From Comamonas sp. (GTDB lineage: Bacteria; Pseudomonadota; Gammaproteobacteria; Burkholderiales; Burkholderiaceae_C), in contig JAJPEQ010000004.1 in NCBI GenBank assembly GCA_021166775.1, forward strand, positions 124,001 through 188,000: a DNA stretch of 64,000 nucleotides, read 5' to 3'. The notes under the pieces were generated by a model. That model was not told the origin of the DNA and made no database searches. It saw only the letters and a list, made by a program, of their open reading frames with translations. This document shows positions 16,959-27,854 of this stretch, in pieces. A program made the translations under genes and the position numbers. Position 1 is the first letter of the stretch. Every line of letters begins with the position of its first letter.

Positions 16959-18167
16959 ATGAGCGCTCTCTACCACGCCGGCGGGTCGGCGTTTGCGGCC
17001 ATCCGGCAGTTTCATCCCGAACTCACGGCCTTGCGGCGCGATCTGCACGCCCACCCCGAACTCGGTTTCGAGGAGGTTCACACCGGCGCGCGCGTGCGTG
17101 AAGCCCTGCGTGTCTGCGGGGTGGACGAGGTGCATGAAGGCATCGGTCGCACCGGCATCGTGGCGGTGATCCGCGGCCGCGGCCGCGGCAGCCGCGCCAT
17201 GGTGGGGCTGCGCGCCGACATGGACGCGCTGCCGATGACCGAACACAACGACTTCGCCTGGAAATCATGCAAGAACGGTCTGATGCACGGCTGCGGGCAC
17301 GACGGGCACGTGACCATGCTGCTGGGCGCGGCGCGCTACCTCGCGGCCACGCGCCGGTTCGACGGCACGGCGGTGCTGATCTTCCAGCCGGGTGAAGAGG
17401 GTTTTGGCGGCGCGCGCGTGATGATCGAGGACGGCCTGTTCGAGCGCTTCCCGGTGCAGGCGGTCTATGCCATGCACAACTGGCCGATGATGGCGCCGGG
17501 CACCGTCGGCCTCAATGAGGGGGCGATGATGGCCGCGGCGGACCGCGTCACCATCGAGATTTCCGGCAAGGGCGGCCATGGGGCGCATCCGTATCAGACG
17601 GTGGACGTGGTGCTGGTGGCTTCCCACATCGTCGCGGCGCTGCAAAGCATCATCTCGCGCAACGTGCGCGCGATCGACAGCGCGGTGCTCAGCATCTGCG
17701 CCATGCAGGCGGGCGACCTGGGAGCGTTCAGCGTGCTGCCGGGCGAGGCGACGCTGGTGGGCACGGTGCGCAGCTTCAGTGCGGCCGTGCAGGATCTCAT
17801 GGAGCAGCGCATCAAGGAGGTCTGCAGCGCGGTCGCGCTGGGCCTGGGCGCCAGCGTCACGGTGCGCTACGAGCGCATCTACCCGGCCACGATCAACACC
17901 GCTGCCGAGGCCCGCTTCGCGGGCGACGTGGCGGCGGGCCTCGTGGGTGAGAGCAACGTCACCCGCGCCCTGGAGCCGAGCATGGGCGCGGAGGACTTTT
18001 CCTTCATGCTGCAGCACAAGCCTGGCGCCTATCTGCGCCTGGGGCAGGGCGGCGGGGTGGGGCTGCACAGCAGCCGCTACGACTTCAACGATGAGGTGCT
18101 GCCGCTGGGCGCGGCGCTGCACGCCAGTCTGATCGAACAGGCCATGCCTTTGCCCTCGGGGGATTGA
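16959..18167 (+). CDS. M20 family amidohydrolase (hippurate hydrolase-like)
   Basis: A 402-residue metal-dependent amidohydrolase. The M20D signatures are present in order: DLHAHPELGFEE (residues about 27-38), LRADMDALPM, the metal motif MHGCGHDGH, FQPGEEG, YAMHNWP and GKGGHGAHPY of the lid domain. A late MGAEDFSFML motif completes the family pattern. It probably hydrolyses N-acyl amino acids; the substrate is open. The ATG at 16959 is preferred over an upstream TTG inside the porin terminator. Downstream lies a dispersed repeat, then tal. Confidence 0.9.
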   Translation: MSALYHAGGSAFAAIRQFHPELTALRRDLHAHPELGFEEVHTGARVREALRVCGVDEVHEGIGRTGIVAVIRGRGRGSRAMVGLRADMDALPMTEHNDFAWKSCKNGLMHGCGHDGHVTMLLGAARYLAATRRFDGTAVLIFQPGEEGFGGARVMIEDGLFERFPVQAVYAMHNWPMMAPGTVGLNEGAMMAAADRVTIEISGKGGHGAHPYQTVDVVLVASHIVAALQSIISRNVRAIDSAVLSICAMQAGDLGAFSVLPGEATLVGTVRSFSAAVQDLMEQRIKEVCSAVALGLGASVTVRYERIYPATINTAAEARFAGDVAAGLVGESNVTRALEPSMGAEDFSFMLQHKPGAYLRLGQGGGVGLHSSRYDFNDEVLPLGAALHASLIEQAMPLPSGD

Positions 18168-18169
18168 GG

Positions 18170-18223
18170 CAAAATAGTTCACTGGCCCTTGTCCCAAAAG
18201 CGCAACAAGCTCTTTTTATTGAA
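18170..18223 (-). repeat. dispersed ~53-bp repeat, copy E, between the M20 gene and tal
   Basis: Read leftward: an AT-rich left end, then GAGCTTGTTGCGCTTTTGGG, then GGGCCAGTGAACTATTTTG. It lies directly after the amidohydrolase stop and ends next to the tal ribosome-binding site. It is more diverged at its left end than the other copies. Confidence 0.6.
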
Positions 18224-18237
18224 GTGGAGGAAGCCGC

Positions 18238-19188
18238 GTGAATCAACTTGACGCCTTGAAGCAGATGACCACCGTGGTGGCCGACACGGGCGACTTCCAC
18301 GAACTGGCGCGCTTTGCGCCGCAGGATGCGACGACCAACCCTTCGCTCATCCTCAAGGCGGTGCAAAAGAGTGAATACGCCCACCTGCTGCGCGAGAACA
18401 CCGCGCGCTGGCACGAACGCGAACTGGGTGAGCAGATGGACCGGCTCATCGTGCGTTTTGGCTGCGAGACGCTGGCGCACATCCCGGGCCGTGTCTCGAC
18501 CGAGGTCGATGCCCGTCTGTCCTTCGATACCGAGGCCATGGTTTCGCGCGCCGAACGCCTGATCGAGCTGTACCAGGCCGAGAGCGTGCACATCGACCGG
18601 GTGCTCATCAAGGTGGCGAGCACCTGGGAGGGCATCGAGGCGGCCCGGCGCCTCGAGAGCCGCGGCATCCACACCAACATGACGCTGCTCTTTTCCTTCA
18701 CGCAGGCGGTGGCGTGCGCGCAGGCCAGGGTGCAGCTGATTTCGCCCTTCGTCGGGCGCATCTACGACTGGTTCAAGAAGGCCGCGGGCCCGCACTGGGA
18801 TGAGGCTGCCATGGCGGGGGCGAACGACCCTGGCGTGCAGTCGGTGCGCCGCATTTTCGAGTACTACAAGCACTTTGGCATCGCCACCGAGATCATGGGC
18901 GCGAGTTTTCGCAACGCGGGCCAGATTCGCGCGCTCGCGGGTTGCGATCTGCTCACCATTGCGCCGGCCCTGATGGCCGAACTGGCGGCGAGCGACGCGC
19001 CGCTGGCGCGGGCGCTCGATGCCGAGGCGGCGCGCGCTCTGGCCGTGCCGCATGTGCAGCTCGATGAGGCGGCTTTTCGCTATGCCCTCAACGAAGATGC
19101 GATGGCCACCGAGAAGCTGGCCGAGGGCATACGTGCCTTCGCCGCCGATGCGCTCAAGCTTGAGGCGTTGATGCAGCAGGCGGCATGA
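18238..19188 (+). CDS. tal: transaldolase
   Basis: A 316-residue class I aldolase of the pentose phosphate pathway, moving a dihydroxyacetone unit between sugar phosphates. Motifs: DATTNPSLI (residues 30-38), [12 protein letters not shown], and the Schiff-base lysine K125 in [11 protein letters not shown]. It is a TalB-type subfamily by length. GTG at 18238 is the start, with a strong GGAGG 8 bp upstream; no ATG fits. It sits 3 bp before pgi, so sugar-phosphate enzymes are paired. Confidence 0.96.
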   Translation: MNQLDALKQMTTVVADTGDFHELARFAPQDATTNPSLILKAVQKSEYAHLLRENTARWHERELGEQMDRLIVRFGCETLAHIPGRVSTEVDARLSFDTEAMVSRAERLIELYQAESVHIDRVLIKVASTWEGIEAARRLESRGIHTNMTLLFSFTQAVACAQARVQLISPFVGRIYDWFKKAAGPHWDEAAMAGANDPGVQSVRRIFEYYKHFGIATEIMGASFRNAGQIRALAGCDLLTIAPALMAELAASDAPLARALDAEAARALAVPHVQLDEAAFRYALNEDAMATEKLAEGIRAFAADALKLEALMQQAA

Positions 19189-19191
19189 ATC

Positions 19192-20787
19192 ATGCTCCTG
19201 TGCCATGAAACAACCGCCTGGGCGCGGCTGCAGGCCCACTGGCGGCAGGAGGTGCGCGCGATCGACCTGTGCGCGCAGTTCGAGCGCGACGGCGACCGTC
19301 TGACGGCGCTGAGCCAGCGCGCGCCGCATCTCTGGGCTGATCTCTCCAAGAACTGGCTGTTGCCCGATACGCCCGCGCTGCTGCTGCAGCTGGCGCGGGA
19401 GTGCGGCGTGATGGCGTGGCGCGACGCGATGTTCGCGGGCGAGGCGGTCAATACCACCGAGCAGCGCGCGGCCATGCACTGGCTGCTGCGCACGCCCTTG
19501 GACGGCGGGCGTCTGGCGGGCTCGGCACCGCAGCGGCGCTGGGATGCCTCGGTGCGCGAGGCGCTGCGCGAGGTGGACGAGACGCTGCAGGCGATGCTGC
19601 GTCTGGCCGAGCAGGTGCGCTCGGACGGCTCGATCACCGACGTGGTGCACATCGGCATCGGCGGCTCTTACCTCGGGCCCGAGGTGGTGGTGCAGGCCCT
19701 GCAGGGCCTGGCCCATGGTGGCAAGCGCATTCACTTCGTGGCCAACGTCGATGGCGCGGAGATCGGCTCGGTGCTGCGCCCTCTGCGAATGCAGGCCACG
19801 CTGTTCCTGGTGGCTTCCAAGTCGTTCACGACGGCCGAGACCATGATGAATGCGCATGCCGCGCGGGACTGGTTCCTGGCGCAGGGCGGCAGCGAGGAGG
19901 CGGCGCATCCGCACTCGATTGCGCGCCACTTCGTCGCGCTGACGGCGCAGCCCGAGGCGGCCGCGCGCTTTGGCATCACGCGCACGCTGGGCTTTCGCGA
20001 CTGGGTGGGCGGGCGCTATTCGCTGTGGTCGGCGATCGGCCTGCCGATTGCGATTGCGGTGGGCGCGCAGGCGTTTCGCGCGCTGCTGGCGGGCGCGCAC
20101 GAGATGGATGCGCATTTCCTCGCCGCCGCGCCTGAGGCGAATCTGCCGCTGCGTCTGGGCCTGATGGACGTCTGGTACCGTGATTTTTGCGGCCTTGCGA
20201 GCCGTTGCATCGCGCCCTACAGCCATGGCCTGCGGCGCCTGCCGGCCTATCTGCAGCAGCTGGAAATGGAGAGCAACGGCAAGGGCGTGACGCGCGAGGG
20301 CCGCCCCTTGCACGTGCCCACCGCACCGGTGATCTGGGGCGAGCCCGGCACCAACGGCCAGCATGCGTTCTTCCAGATGCTGCACCAGGGCCAGGATGTG
20401 GTGCCGGTGGAGTTCATCGCGGTGCGCGAGCCAGGTGGCAGCCTGCCCGGCCACCATCACGATCTGGTGGTGAATGCGGTGGCGCAGGCGCGGGCCTTGA
20501 TGGCGGGCAGCAGCGCCAGCGAGCCGCACCGGCGCTCCCCAGGCAACCGGCCGAGCACCTTTGTACTGCTCGACCGGCTCGATCCGGCGGCGCTCGGCGC
20601 GCTGATCGCGCTCTATGAGCACCGGGTCTTCGTTTCGGGGGCCGTGTGGGGCATCAACAGCTTTGACCAGTGGGGCGTGGAGCTGGGCAAGTGCCTGGCG
20701 CGTGATCTGTTCGAGCGCGAACGCTCAGGGAACTGGGATGGGGTGGATCCGTCCACGCGGGCGCTGATGGTTCAGCTGGGCGTATAG
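19192..20787 (+). CDS. pgi: glucose-6-phosphate isomerase
   Basis: A 531-residue enzyme interconverting glucose-6-phosphate and fructose-6-phosphate. Family motifs in order: HIGIGGSYLGPEVV, SKSFTTAETMMNA, FRDWVGGRYSLWSAIGLP, the catalytic MESNGKG and WGEPGTNGQHAFFQ, then WGINSFDQWGVELGK near the end. It is probably cotranscribed with tal. The start lacks a clear ribosome-binding site. The 3' end overlaps the convergent scpA by 16 bp. Confidence 0.96.
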   Translation: MLLCHETTAWARLQAHWRQEVRAIDLCAQFERDGDRLTALSQRAPHLWADLSKNWLLPDTPALLLQLARECGVMAWRDAMFAGEAVNTTEQRAAMHWLLRTPLDGGRLAGSAPQRRWDASVREALREVDETLQAMLRLAEQVRSDGSITDVVHIGIGGSYLGPEVVVQALQGLAHGGKRIHFVANVDGAEIGSVLRPLRMQATLFLVASKSFTTAETMMNAHAARDWFLAQGGSEEAAHPHSIARHFVALTAQPEAAARFGITRTLGFRDWVGGRYSLWSAIGLPIAIAVGAQAFRALLAGAHEMDAHFLAAAPEANLPLRLGLMDVWYRDFCGLASRCIAPYSHGLRRLPAYLQQLEMESNGKGVTREGRPLHVPTAPVIWGEPGTNGQHAFFQMLHQGQDVVPVEFIAVREPGGSLPGHHHDLVVNAVAQARALMAGSSASEPHRRSPGNRPSTFVLLDRLDPAALGALIALYEHRVFVSGAVWGINSFDQWGVELGKCLARDLFERERSGNWDGVDPSTRALMVQLGV

Positions 20788-21602
20788 GCCAGGCGCAGAT
20801 AGATGGGCGCATAGGCTTCGCCCTGTGTCACTTCGATCAGGGCTTCCTTCGCGAGCTCGAGCAGCGCGACGAAGGTGACGACGAGCACGGGCACGCCCTT
20901 GGCGGGGTCGAAGATCTCCTCGAACGTGACGAAGCGGCGCCCCTGCAGGCGCTTGAGCACATGGCTCATGGTCTCGCGCACCGACAGCTCCTCGCGCGGA
21001 ATATGGTGGCGCTGCACGAGGCGCGCGCGGTTCAGGACGTCTTGCCAGGCCGATTGCAGATCGGCGATGCAGACCTCGGGAAAGCGTGGCTGCAGGCTCT
21101 GCTCTATCGTCACCTGCGCCTTGAGAAAGTCGCGTCCGTACTGCGGCAGCTCGCCCAGCTGCTGCGCGGCCAGCTTGAATTTTTCGTATTCGAGCAGGCG
21201 GCGCACGAGTTCGGCGCGCGGGTCTTCGGCCTCCTGCGCGCCTTGTGCGGTCCGCGTGGGCAGCAGCATGCGCGATTTGATCTCGATGAGCATCGCGGCC
21301 ATCAGCAGGTATTCGGCGGCCAGTTCCAGGTTGCGGCTGCGGATTTCGTCCACGTAGGCCAGGTACTGGCGCGTGACGCTCACCATGGGGATGTCGAGGA
21401 TGTTGAAGTTCTGCTTGCGGATCAGGTACAGCAGCAGATCGAGCGGCCCCTCGAAGGCCTCCAGGAAGACTTCCAGCGCATCGGGCGGGATGTACAGATC
21501 CTGCGGCAGCGCGAAGAGCGGCTCGCCATAGAGCCTGGCCAGCGCCACCTGGTCCACGACCACAGGGGCGTCGCTATTTATTTCAGAGCTGTCCGCGACC
21601 AT
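20772..21602 (-). CDS. scpA: segregation and condensation protein A
   Basis: A 276-residue kleisin that bridges SMC heads in the bacterial condensin complex. The N-terminal SMC-neck-binding region LEAFEGPLDLLLYLIRKQ, the IPMVSVTRQYL stretch and ALIEVTQGEAYAPIYL near the C-terminal winged-helix domain are all conserved. No scpB is adjacent in the window. The ATG at 21602 gives the usual length. It is convergent with pgi and overlaps it by 16 bp. Confidence 0.93.
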   Translation of the reverse strand: MVADSSEINSDAPVVVDQVALARLYGEPLFALPQDLYIPPDALEVFLEAFEGPLDLLLYLIRKQNFNILDIPMVSVTRQYLAYVDEIRSRNLELAAEYLLMAAMLIEIKSRMLLPTRTAQGAQEAEDPRAELVRRLLEYEKFKLAAQQLGELPQYGRDFLKAQVTIEQSLQPRFPEVCIADLQSAWQDVLNRARLVQRHHIPREELSVRETMSHVLKRLQGRRFVTFEEIFDPAKGVPVLVVTFVALLELAKEALIEVTQGEAYAPIYLRLAYTPS

Positions 21603-21629
21603 CTGTATTGCGCTGGATCGCGGTCAGGT

Positions 21630-21860
21630 TCAGGTCGGGATGGAGTCGTAGCCGTTTTCGTCGAACGAGTAGTAGACGTAGGCCTTCTGACGGATCTTGG
21701 AGGCGTGCAGGTCACCCCAGAGTTCGCGGTCCACATCCTTGTCCCACAGCAGATTGCGCCCCTGCAGCTGGCGTTCTTCCAGGCCGGGTTTTTGCTCGCG
21801 CAGCCGGTGAATGAACTGCGTGGTGTCGGACTGGTAGTCCGGGCGGCGAATAAGATACAT
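21630..21860 (-). CDS. DUF3460 family small protein
   Basis: A 76-residue hydrophilic protein with YQSDTTQFIHRLREQKPGLEE, GRNLLWD and QKAYVYYSFDENG, the pattern of the DUF3460 family found in Burkholderiales. The function is unknown. A GGAGG motif lies 8 bp before the ATG at 21860. It is 27 bp upstream of scpA and probably cotranscribed. Confidence 0.85.
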   Translation of the reverse strand: MYLIRRPDYQSDTTQFIHRLREQKPGLEERQLQGRNLLWDKDVDRELWGDLHASKIRQKAYVYYSFDENGYDSIPT

Positions 21861-21899
21861 GGCTGGCAACCTCCGGTAACCCGCCATTTTACTGACACC

Positions 21900-22400
21900 A
21901 TGCTGGCTCTTGTGCGTACCCTGGGCGTCCTGATGGCTCTTGTGGCCGGTTCGCTCGTCCTCGTCGGATGCGATCAGCAGCGTCTGGCTGAACTGCAGGA
22001 AGGCGTTTCCACCGAGGCGGACGTGCGCGCCCGGCTGGGCATGCCCTCCAGGGTGTGGTCCGAAGAGGACGGTTCGAGCACCCTGGAATACAGCCGCCAG
22101 CCCGAAGGGCACGCCAATTACATGATCGCCATGGACGCCAGCGGCACGATGGTGCAGCTGCGCCAAGTGCTGGTGCCAGCCAATTTTTCGCAGGTGCAAC
22201 CGGGCATGGAGATGCTTGCCGTGCGCCGCCTGCTCGGCCAGCCCGCGCGCAAGGTGACGTACGAGCTGACGCACGAGACCGACTGGGACTGGAAGTGGCT
22301 GGACGGCCCCGCGCGCGCCATGGTGTTCACCGCCACCTTCGGGCCGGACGGGCGCGTGCGCCGCTCGGGCAACCGCGAGGACCTGCCCTCGGCGCAGTAA
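21900..22400 (+). CDS. lipoprotein with two BamE/SmpA-like modules
   Basis: A 166-residue lipoprotein. The signal peptide ends in the lipobox LVGC (Cys at about residue 25). Two SmpA/OmlA-like repeats follow: LQEGVSTEADVRARLGMP with its strands, then FSQVQPGMEMLAVRRLLGQP with its strands. This arrangement suggests an outer-membrane-anchored assembly or stability factor. It is a paralogue-type protein and not obviously the BamE subunit itself. It diverges from the DUF3460 gene with 39 bp between starts. Confidence 0.82.
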   Translation: MLALVRTLGVLMALVAGSLVLVGCDQQRLAELQEGVSTEADVRARLGMPSRVWSEEDGSSTLEYSRQPEGHANYMIAMDASGTMVQLRQVLVPANFSQVQPGMEMLAVRRLLGQPARKVTYELTHETDWDWKWLDGPARAMVFTATFGPDGRVRRSGNREDLPSAQ

Positions 22401-22414
22401 GCGCTGCCAACGGC

Positions 22415-24073
<1,659 letters not shown>

Positions 24074-24116
24074 GGCTGAGGCTTTCTTCTTCCGATGCGT
24101 GGGCGGATGGAGGGTT

Positions 24117-24174
24117 CTTTTATTGATAGCTTCTCGCGCTTGGTGGGCAAGCGTCAGAGCCTGATTTTGTTCAC
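24117..24174 (+). repeat. dispersed ~53-bp repeat, copy D, at the 3' end of the hydroxy-acid dehydrogenase
   Basis: It reads ATTGATAGCTTCTCGCGCTT, then AAGCGTCAGAGCCTGATTTTG and TTCACAA. It is oriented against the leftward genes. Its right part (24154-24174) encodes the final residues VNKIRL and the stop of the dehydrogenase. Confidence 0.75.
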
Positions 24175-25326
24175 AAAGTAGCGCTCCAGATGGTCGGCGC
24201 CGATGTCCTGCACCCGGGTCACGCCGGTGAGCATCATCGTGGTCTGCAGTTCGCGCTGCCAGTGGGCGAGCAGGCGGCGCACGCCCGCTTCGCCCTCGGC
24301 CGCCAGGGCCCAGACCCAGGGGCGGCCGATGAGCACGCCGCGCGCGCGCAGCGCCAGCGCCTTGAACACGTCCACGCCGCTGCGGATGCCGCCGTCGATC
24401 AGCACTTCGGTGCGCTCGCCCACGGCCTGCGCGATGGCGGGCAGCACGCTGGCGGTGGCGGGCGCGCTGTCGAGCTGGCGCCCGCCGTGGTTGGAGACGA
24501 TGAGGCCGTCGGCACCGGCATCGACCGCCGCCTGTGCGTCGTCCACGGTGAGGATGCCCTTGAGCAGCAGCCGTCCCTTCCATTGCCCGCGCAGCCAGGC
24601 GATGTCGCGCCAGCTCACGCTCGGGTCGAACTGCGCGTCCACCCAGGCCTTGAAGGCGCCCAGGTCGCGCGCGCCGGGCACCTGCGCCGCCAGGTTGCCG
24701 AAGGTGAGCGGCTTGCCGCCCACGGCCACGCGCCTCACCCAGCCAGGGCGCGCGAGCACGTGCAGCGCCTTGATGAGTGCGGCGCGCGCGCCGGCGTCGG
24801 CCATGCCGTGGCGCACGTCGCGCCAGCGCAGGCCGGTCGTGGGCAGATCGACGGTGAACACCAGCGTGCGGCAGCCGCTGGTCCACGCGTCCTGCAGCAG
24901 CGCGCTGACGGCGCCGCGGTCGCGCAGCATGTAGAGCTGAAACCAGAAGGGCGCGTGCGTGGCGGCTGTCACTTCCGCCAGCGGGCAGATGCCCACCGTG
25001 GAGAGCGTGAACGGCACGCCCGCCGCCCTGGCCGCGCGCGCGGCCAGCACCTCGCCGCGCGGCGCGGCCATGCCCGCCAGGCCCACGGGCGCGAGCACCA
25101 GGGGCAGCGCGCAGCTTTCGCCCGCGAGGGTGGCCTGCGTGCTTGCGTGCTCCACGTTCACCAGCACGCGCTGGCGCAGGCGCAGCTCGGCAAAGGCCTG
25201 CACGTTGGCCGCCAGCGTGCGCTCCTCGCCGGCCGCACCGTCGATGTAGTCGGCATAAAAGCGTGGCAGTCGCCGGCGCGCCAGGCGCTGCCAGTCTGCG
25301 GTGGTGGCGGGGTAGGCCAGGCTCAT
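24154..25326 (-). CDS. FMN-dependent alpha-hydroxy-acid dehydrogenase
   Basis: A 390-residue TIM-barrel flavoenzyme of the L-lactate/mandelate dehydrogenase and glycolate oxidase family. FYADYIDGAAGEE near the N-terminus, the FMN-site segment ILTVDDAQAAVDAGADGLIV, and the active-site SNHGGRQLD with its catalytic histidine are intact. LIDGGIRSGVDVFKAL and GVLIGRPWVW follow. It oxidises an L-2-hydroxy acid to the 2-oxo acid. The start overlaps the FAD dehydrogenase stop (ATGA, 25323-25326). The C-terminus is encoded by a dispersed repeat. Confidence 0.92.
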   Translation of the reverse strand: MSLAYPATTADWQRLARRRLPRFYADYIDGAAGEERTLAANVQAFAELRLRQRVLVNVEHASTQATLAGESCALPLVLAPVGLAGMAAPRGEVLAARAARAAGVPFTLSTVGICPLAEVTAATHAPFWFQLYMLRDRGAVSALLQDAWTSGCRTLVFTVDLPTTGLRWRDVRHGMADAGARAALIKALHVLARPGWVRRVAVGGKPLTFGNLAAQVPGARDLGAFKAWVDAQFDPSVSWRDIAWLRGQWKGRLLLKGILTVDDAQAAVDAGADGLIVSNHGGRQLDSAPATASVLPAIAQAVGERTEVLIDGGIRSGVDVFKALALRARGVLIGRPWVWALAAEGEAGVRRLLAHWQRELQTTMMLTGVTRVQDIGADHLERYFVNKIRL

Positions 25327-26936
25327 GACGGCGCTCCCGGGGCGATGTCGCGCGCGGCAGCGTGCGCGGTCAGGATGCAGCCGGGCAGGAAGGTCCCTTC
25401 GAGCGAGCGCTTGCCGCTTGCGCCGCCGCCGCCAAAGCCCGCGGCCTCGCCCACGCCATACAGCCCGGCGATGGCCTCGCCCCGCGCGTCGAGCACGCGA
25501 CTGGCGAGATCGGTCTGCAGCCCGCCCAGGCTCTTGCGTGTGATGAGCTGCGTCTGGATGGCGATGTAGGGGCCGCTGCCCGGTTGCTGCAGCGGCGCGG
25601 GCTTGCAGGTGCGCAGGCGGTCTGGCCCCCACTGGCGCGCGTGGCGGATACGGCGGATCTGATCGTCGTTTTCGAGTCGGGCTCCCAGCGCGAAATTCGC
25701 GTCGAACGCATCGGCCGTGGCCTGCAGCACGGCGGCGTCGATGTCGTGCGAGCAGGTGAGCTGGTTCATCTTGAGCGCCAGCGCGGCGAGCGTCTCGGCC
25801 ACGAGGAAATGGCGGCTTTCGCGCTGCATCTGCTTGAGCAACCGATGGTTGCCCAGCAGCGTCTCCTTGAGGAAGGCCGCAAACTGCCGCTCGCGGATGC
25901 GCGCGTTGTGTTCGGCGCCCGAGATCGCAAACTCCTTGGCGGCAATGCGCCAGTTCATGAGCTGCCAGGTCCAGGGCCTGGCCTGCGCCGCCACGCGCTG
26001 GCACAGGGCATGCGTGTCAAAGCCCGTCACCAGCGGCTCGGGGCCGATGCGCCGTCCGGTGTGGTCGAGCCACAGCGCCGACTTGCACGGAATGAGCGAC
26101 AGGCCGTGCCCGGGGAAATGCGGGAACGGATGCGGGATGCCCGCCGCGTAGTTCCACATCTCGCCCGCATGGGTGATGCGCGCGCCCAGGTGCTCGCCCG
26201 CCCAGCGGTGCATGCGCCCGTCGGCAAACGGATGCGCGCCGTTGAGCATGGCGGCGGGCCGGGGCCTGTCCCGGGGCCAGTTGCGCCGCGCCTCCTCGTG
26301 GCTGCCGTTGAGCCCCCCGGTGGCCAGCACCACGACGGGGGCGTCGATGCGCGCCTCCCGGCCCGTGGCTTCATCGACGGCCAGCACGCCCGCCAGCCGT
26401 CCTCCGGCGCGGTCCAGCGCCGTCGCGCGGTGGCGGTGCAGCACGGTGAGCCGCCCCTGGCCTGCCTCGCGCAGGGCGGCGATGAGCGTGCGCGTCATGT
26501 GCCGCGAGGTGCCCCAGAGGATGTGGTAGCGCGGCAGGCTGTTGCCGTCGCCCTGCATGCCGCGTTCCACCCAGTTCACCGCGGGCATGAACTTCAGGCC
26601 GTGCGAGAGCAGCCAGTCGTGGACCTGCGCGCGGCTGTGCTCGACATAGTGGCGCGCCCAGGCCAGCGGCCAGGCATCGTCCTCGGCCAATTCGGCAAAG
26701 CGCAGCCAGTCGGCGAGCGCCCGCTCGGGCGTGTCGGGGATCTTCATGCGCGCCTGCAGCGGCGTGCCCACGAGTGCCATGCCGCCGAAGGCCCAGAGCG
26801 CCAGACCGCCAAAGCGTTCGGGAGTATCGCGGTCGATCAGGACGACGCGTCGGCCCGCGCGCAGCAGATCCAGCGTGGTGACGATGCCCGCGAGGCCGCC
26901 GCCCACGACCGCCGCATCTGCCTGTTGTTGTGCCAA
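25323..26936 (-). CDS. FAD-binding dehydrogenase (COG3573-like, 3-ketosteroid dehydrogenase/fumarate reductase superfamily)
   Basis: A 537-residue flavoprotein with the N-terminal dinucleotide fold VVGGGLAGIVTTLDLL and the later acidic VVLIDRD, followed by the family patterns LALWAFGGM, NSLPRYHILWGTS, TRKSLGGLQTD and GVGEAAGFGGGG. It belongs to the predicted oxidoreductase group related to flavocytochrome c and ketosteroid dehydrogenase; the substrate is unknown. The start is TTG at 26936, decided by an AGGAG 8 bp upstream; the nearest upstream ATG at 26975 has no ribosome-binding site. It overlaps the hydroxy-acid dehydrogenase by 4 bp. Confidence 0.85.
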   Translation of the reverse strand: MAQQQADAAVVGGGLAGIVTTLDLLRAGRRVVLIDRDTPERFGGLALWAFGGMALVGTPLQARMKIPDTPERALADWLRFAELAEDDAWPLAWARHYVEHSRAQVHDWLLSHGLKFMPAVNWVERGMQGDGNSLPRYHILWGTSRHMTRTLIAALREAGQGRLTVLHRHRATALDRAGGRLAGVLAVDEATGREARIDAPVVVLATGGLNGSHEEARRNWPRDRPRPAAMLNGAHPFADGRMHRWAGEHLGARITHAGEMWNYAAGIPHPFPHFPGHGLSLIPCKSALWLDHTGRRIGPEPLVTGFDTHALCQRVAAQARPWTWQLMNWRIAAKEFAISGAEHNARIRERQFAAFLKETLLGNHRLLKQMQRESRHFLVAETLAALALKMNQLTCSHDIDAAVLQATADAFDANFALGARLENDDQIRRIRHARQWGPDRLRTCKPAPLQQPGSGPYIAIQTQLITRKSLGGLQTDLASRVLDARGEAIAGLYGVGEAAGFGGGGASGKRSLEGTFLPGCILTAHAAARDIAPGAPS

Positions 26937-27015
26937 GGGTTTGTCTCCTGTCGGGCTGCCGTTCTTGCGCAGCATGCCAGACAGTGTTTGTAGCGCCAAT
27001 GGCAAGGGGGCTTTG

Positions 27016-27816
27016 TCACCCCGGGGACGTGGCGACGATGGAGGCCGGTTCGGGCGCGTCGGCGCGATCCCACACGAGGTGGCGAAAGTCGAAACCCTCG
27101 GCCAGCCTGGGCTTGATGATCTCGAAATAGGGCGAGACATCGAAGTCGCGCGGTGTGTACAGCGAGTAGTTGCGGATGTGCAGCACTTCCTCGGTGCAGG
27201 CCGGGCAGATCGCGGTGGGCCGCGCACGCTCTTCGATGACGGGCAGGATGGGGTAGTCGATGGCCTGGTAGGCCTGCGCGATGAGCGTGGAGCAGATGGC
27301 GCGCGTGGGCTCGCCGCTGCCCAGCGCGATCATCTTGCGCCGCAGGCGCACGGGCACGGGTGGCGTGGGCAGCAGGTAGCGCGCCAGGTCGAGCACGTTG
27401 CGCAAATCGTAGCGCTGGCCGATGCGCGCCAGCACGAAAGCCACCAGTGCCTGCCGCTCGGCCTCGCTCAGTCCCACGGCGCGGCAGATACGCGTGGGCA
27501 CCTGCGTGTACTCTTCGATGGCGAGGCTGCGCACGCCCGCGTTCAGGTCGGCCTCCACGAGGCAGTGCTCGGCGTGATCGGTGCCCGCGAACGGCGCCGT
27601 GCCGACGAACATCGCCGCGTGCGACCAGCTCGATTGCGTGAGGTACTTGATCGCGGTGCTGATGCGCGTGTTGCCATCGACCAGCAGCACGTCGCCCGGC
27701 TGCATCAGCGCCATCAGCCGCGCGCCCGAGGTGGTGGAAAGCACGTCGTGGCGCGGGCTCTCGCGCGAGAGAAAGCGCGCCAGCCTGCGCCCGAGGAAAC
27801 CCGACACGGTGTTCAT
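27016..27816 (-). CDS. YiiX-like (permuted NlpC/P60, C92) cysteine hydrolase
   Basis: A 266-residue protein with the YiiX/YebB pattern: PGDVLLVDGNTRISTAIKYL, the SSWSHAAMFVG segment with the conserved histidine, HCLVEADL, and the later ICSTLIAQAYQAI containing the presumed catalytic cysteine. These permuted NlpC/P60 domains act as amidases or lipid hydrolases; the role is unclear. No signal peptide is seen. It starts 38 bp after the sigma-factor stop. Confidence 0.82.
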   Translation of the reverse strand: MNTVSGFLGRRLARFLSRESPRHDVLSTTSGARLMALMQPGDVLLVDGNTRISTAIKYLTQSSWSHAAMFVGTAPFAGTDHAEHCLVEADLNAGVRSLAIEEYTQVPTRICRAVGLSEAERQALVAFVLARIGQRYDLRNVLDLARYLLPTPPVPVRLRRKMIALGSGEPTRAICSTLIAQAYQAIDYPILPVIEERARPTAICPACTEEVLHIRNYSLYTPRDFDVSPYFEIIKPRLAEGFDFRHLVWDRADAPEPASIVATSPG

Positions 27817-27854
27817 GCTTGCTGCGCCGTGGCGCCGACGTGCCGTTCGGCCGG

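Noticed and set aside
21570-21602. AT-rich start of scpA as another dispersed-repeat copy
   Set aside because: It shares AAATAGC-like bases but lacks the GCGC and GAGCC cores at the right distance.
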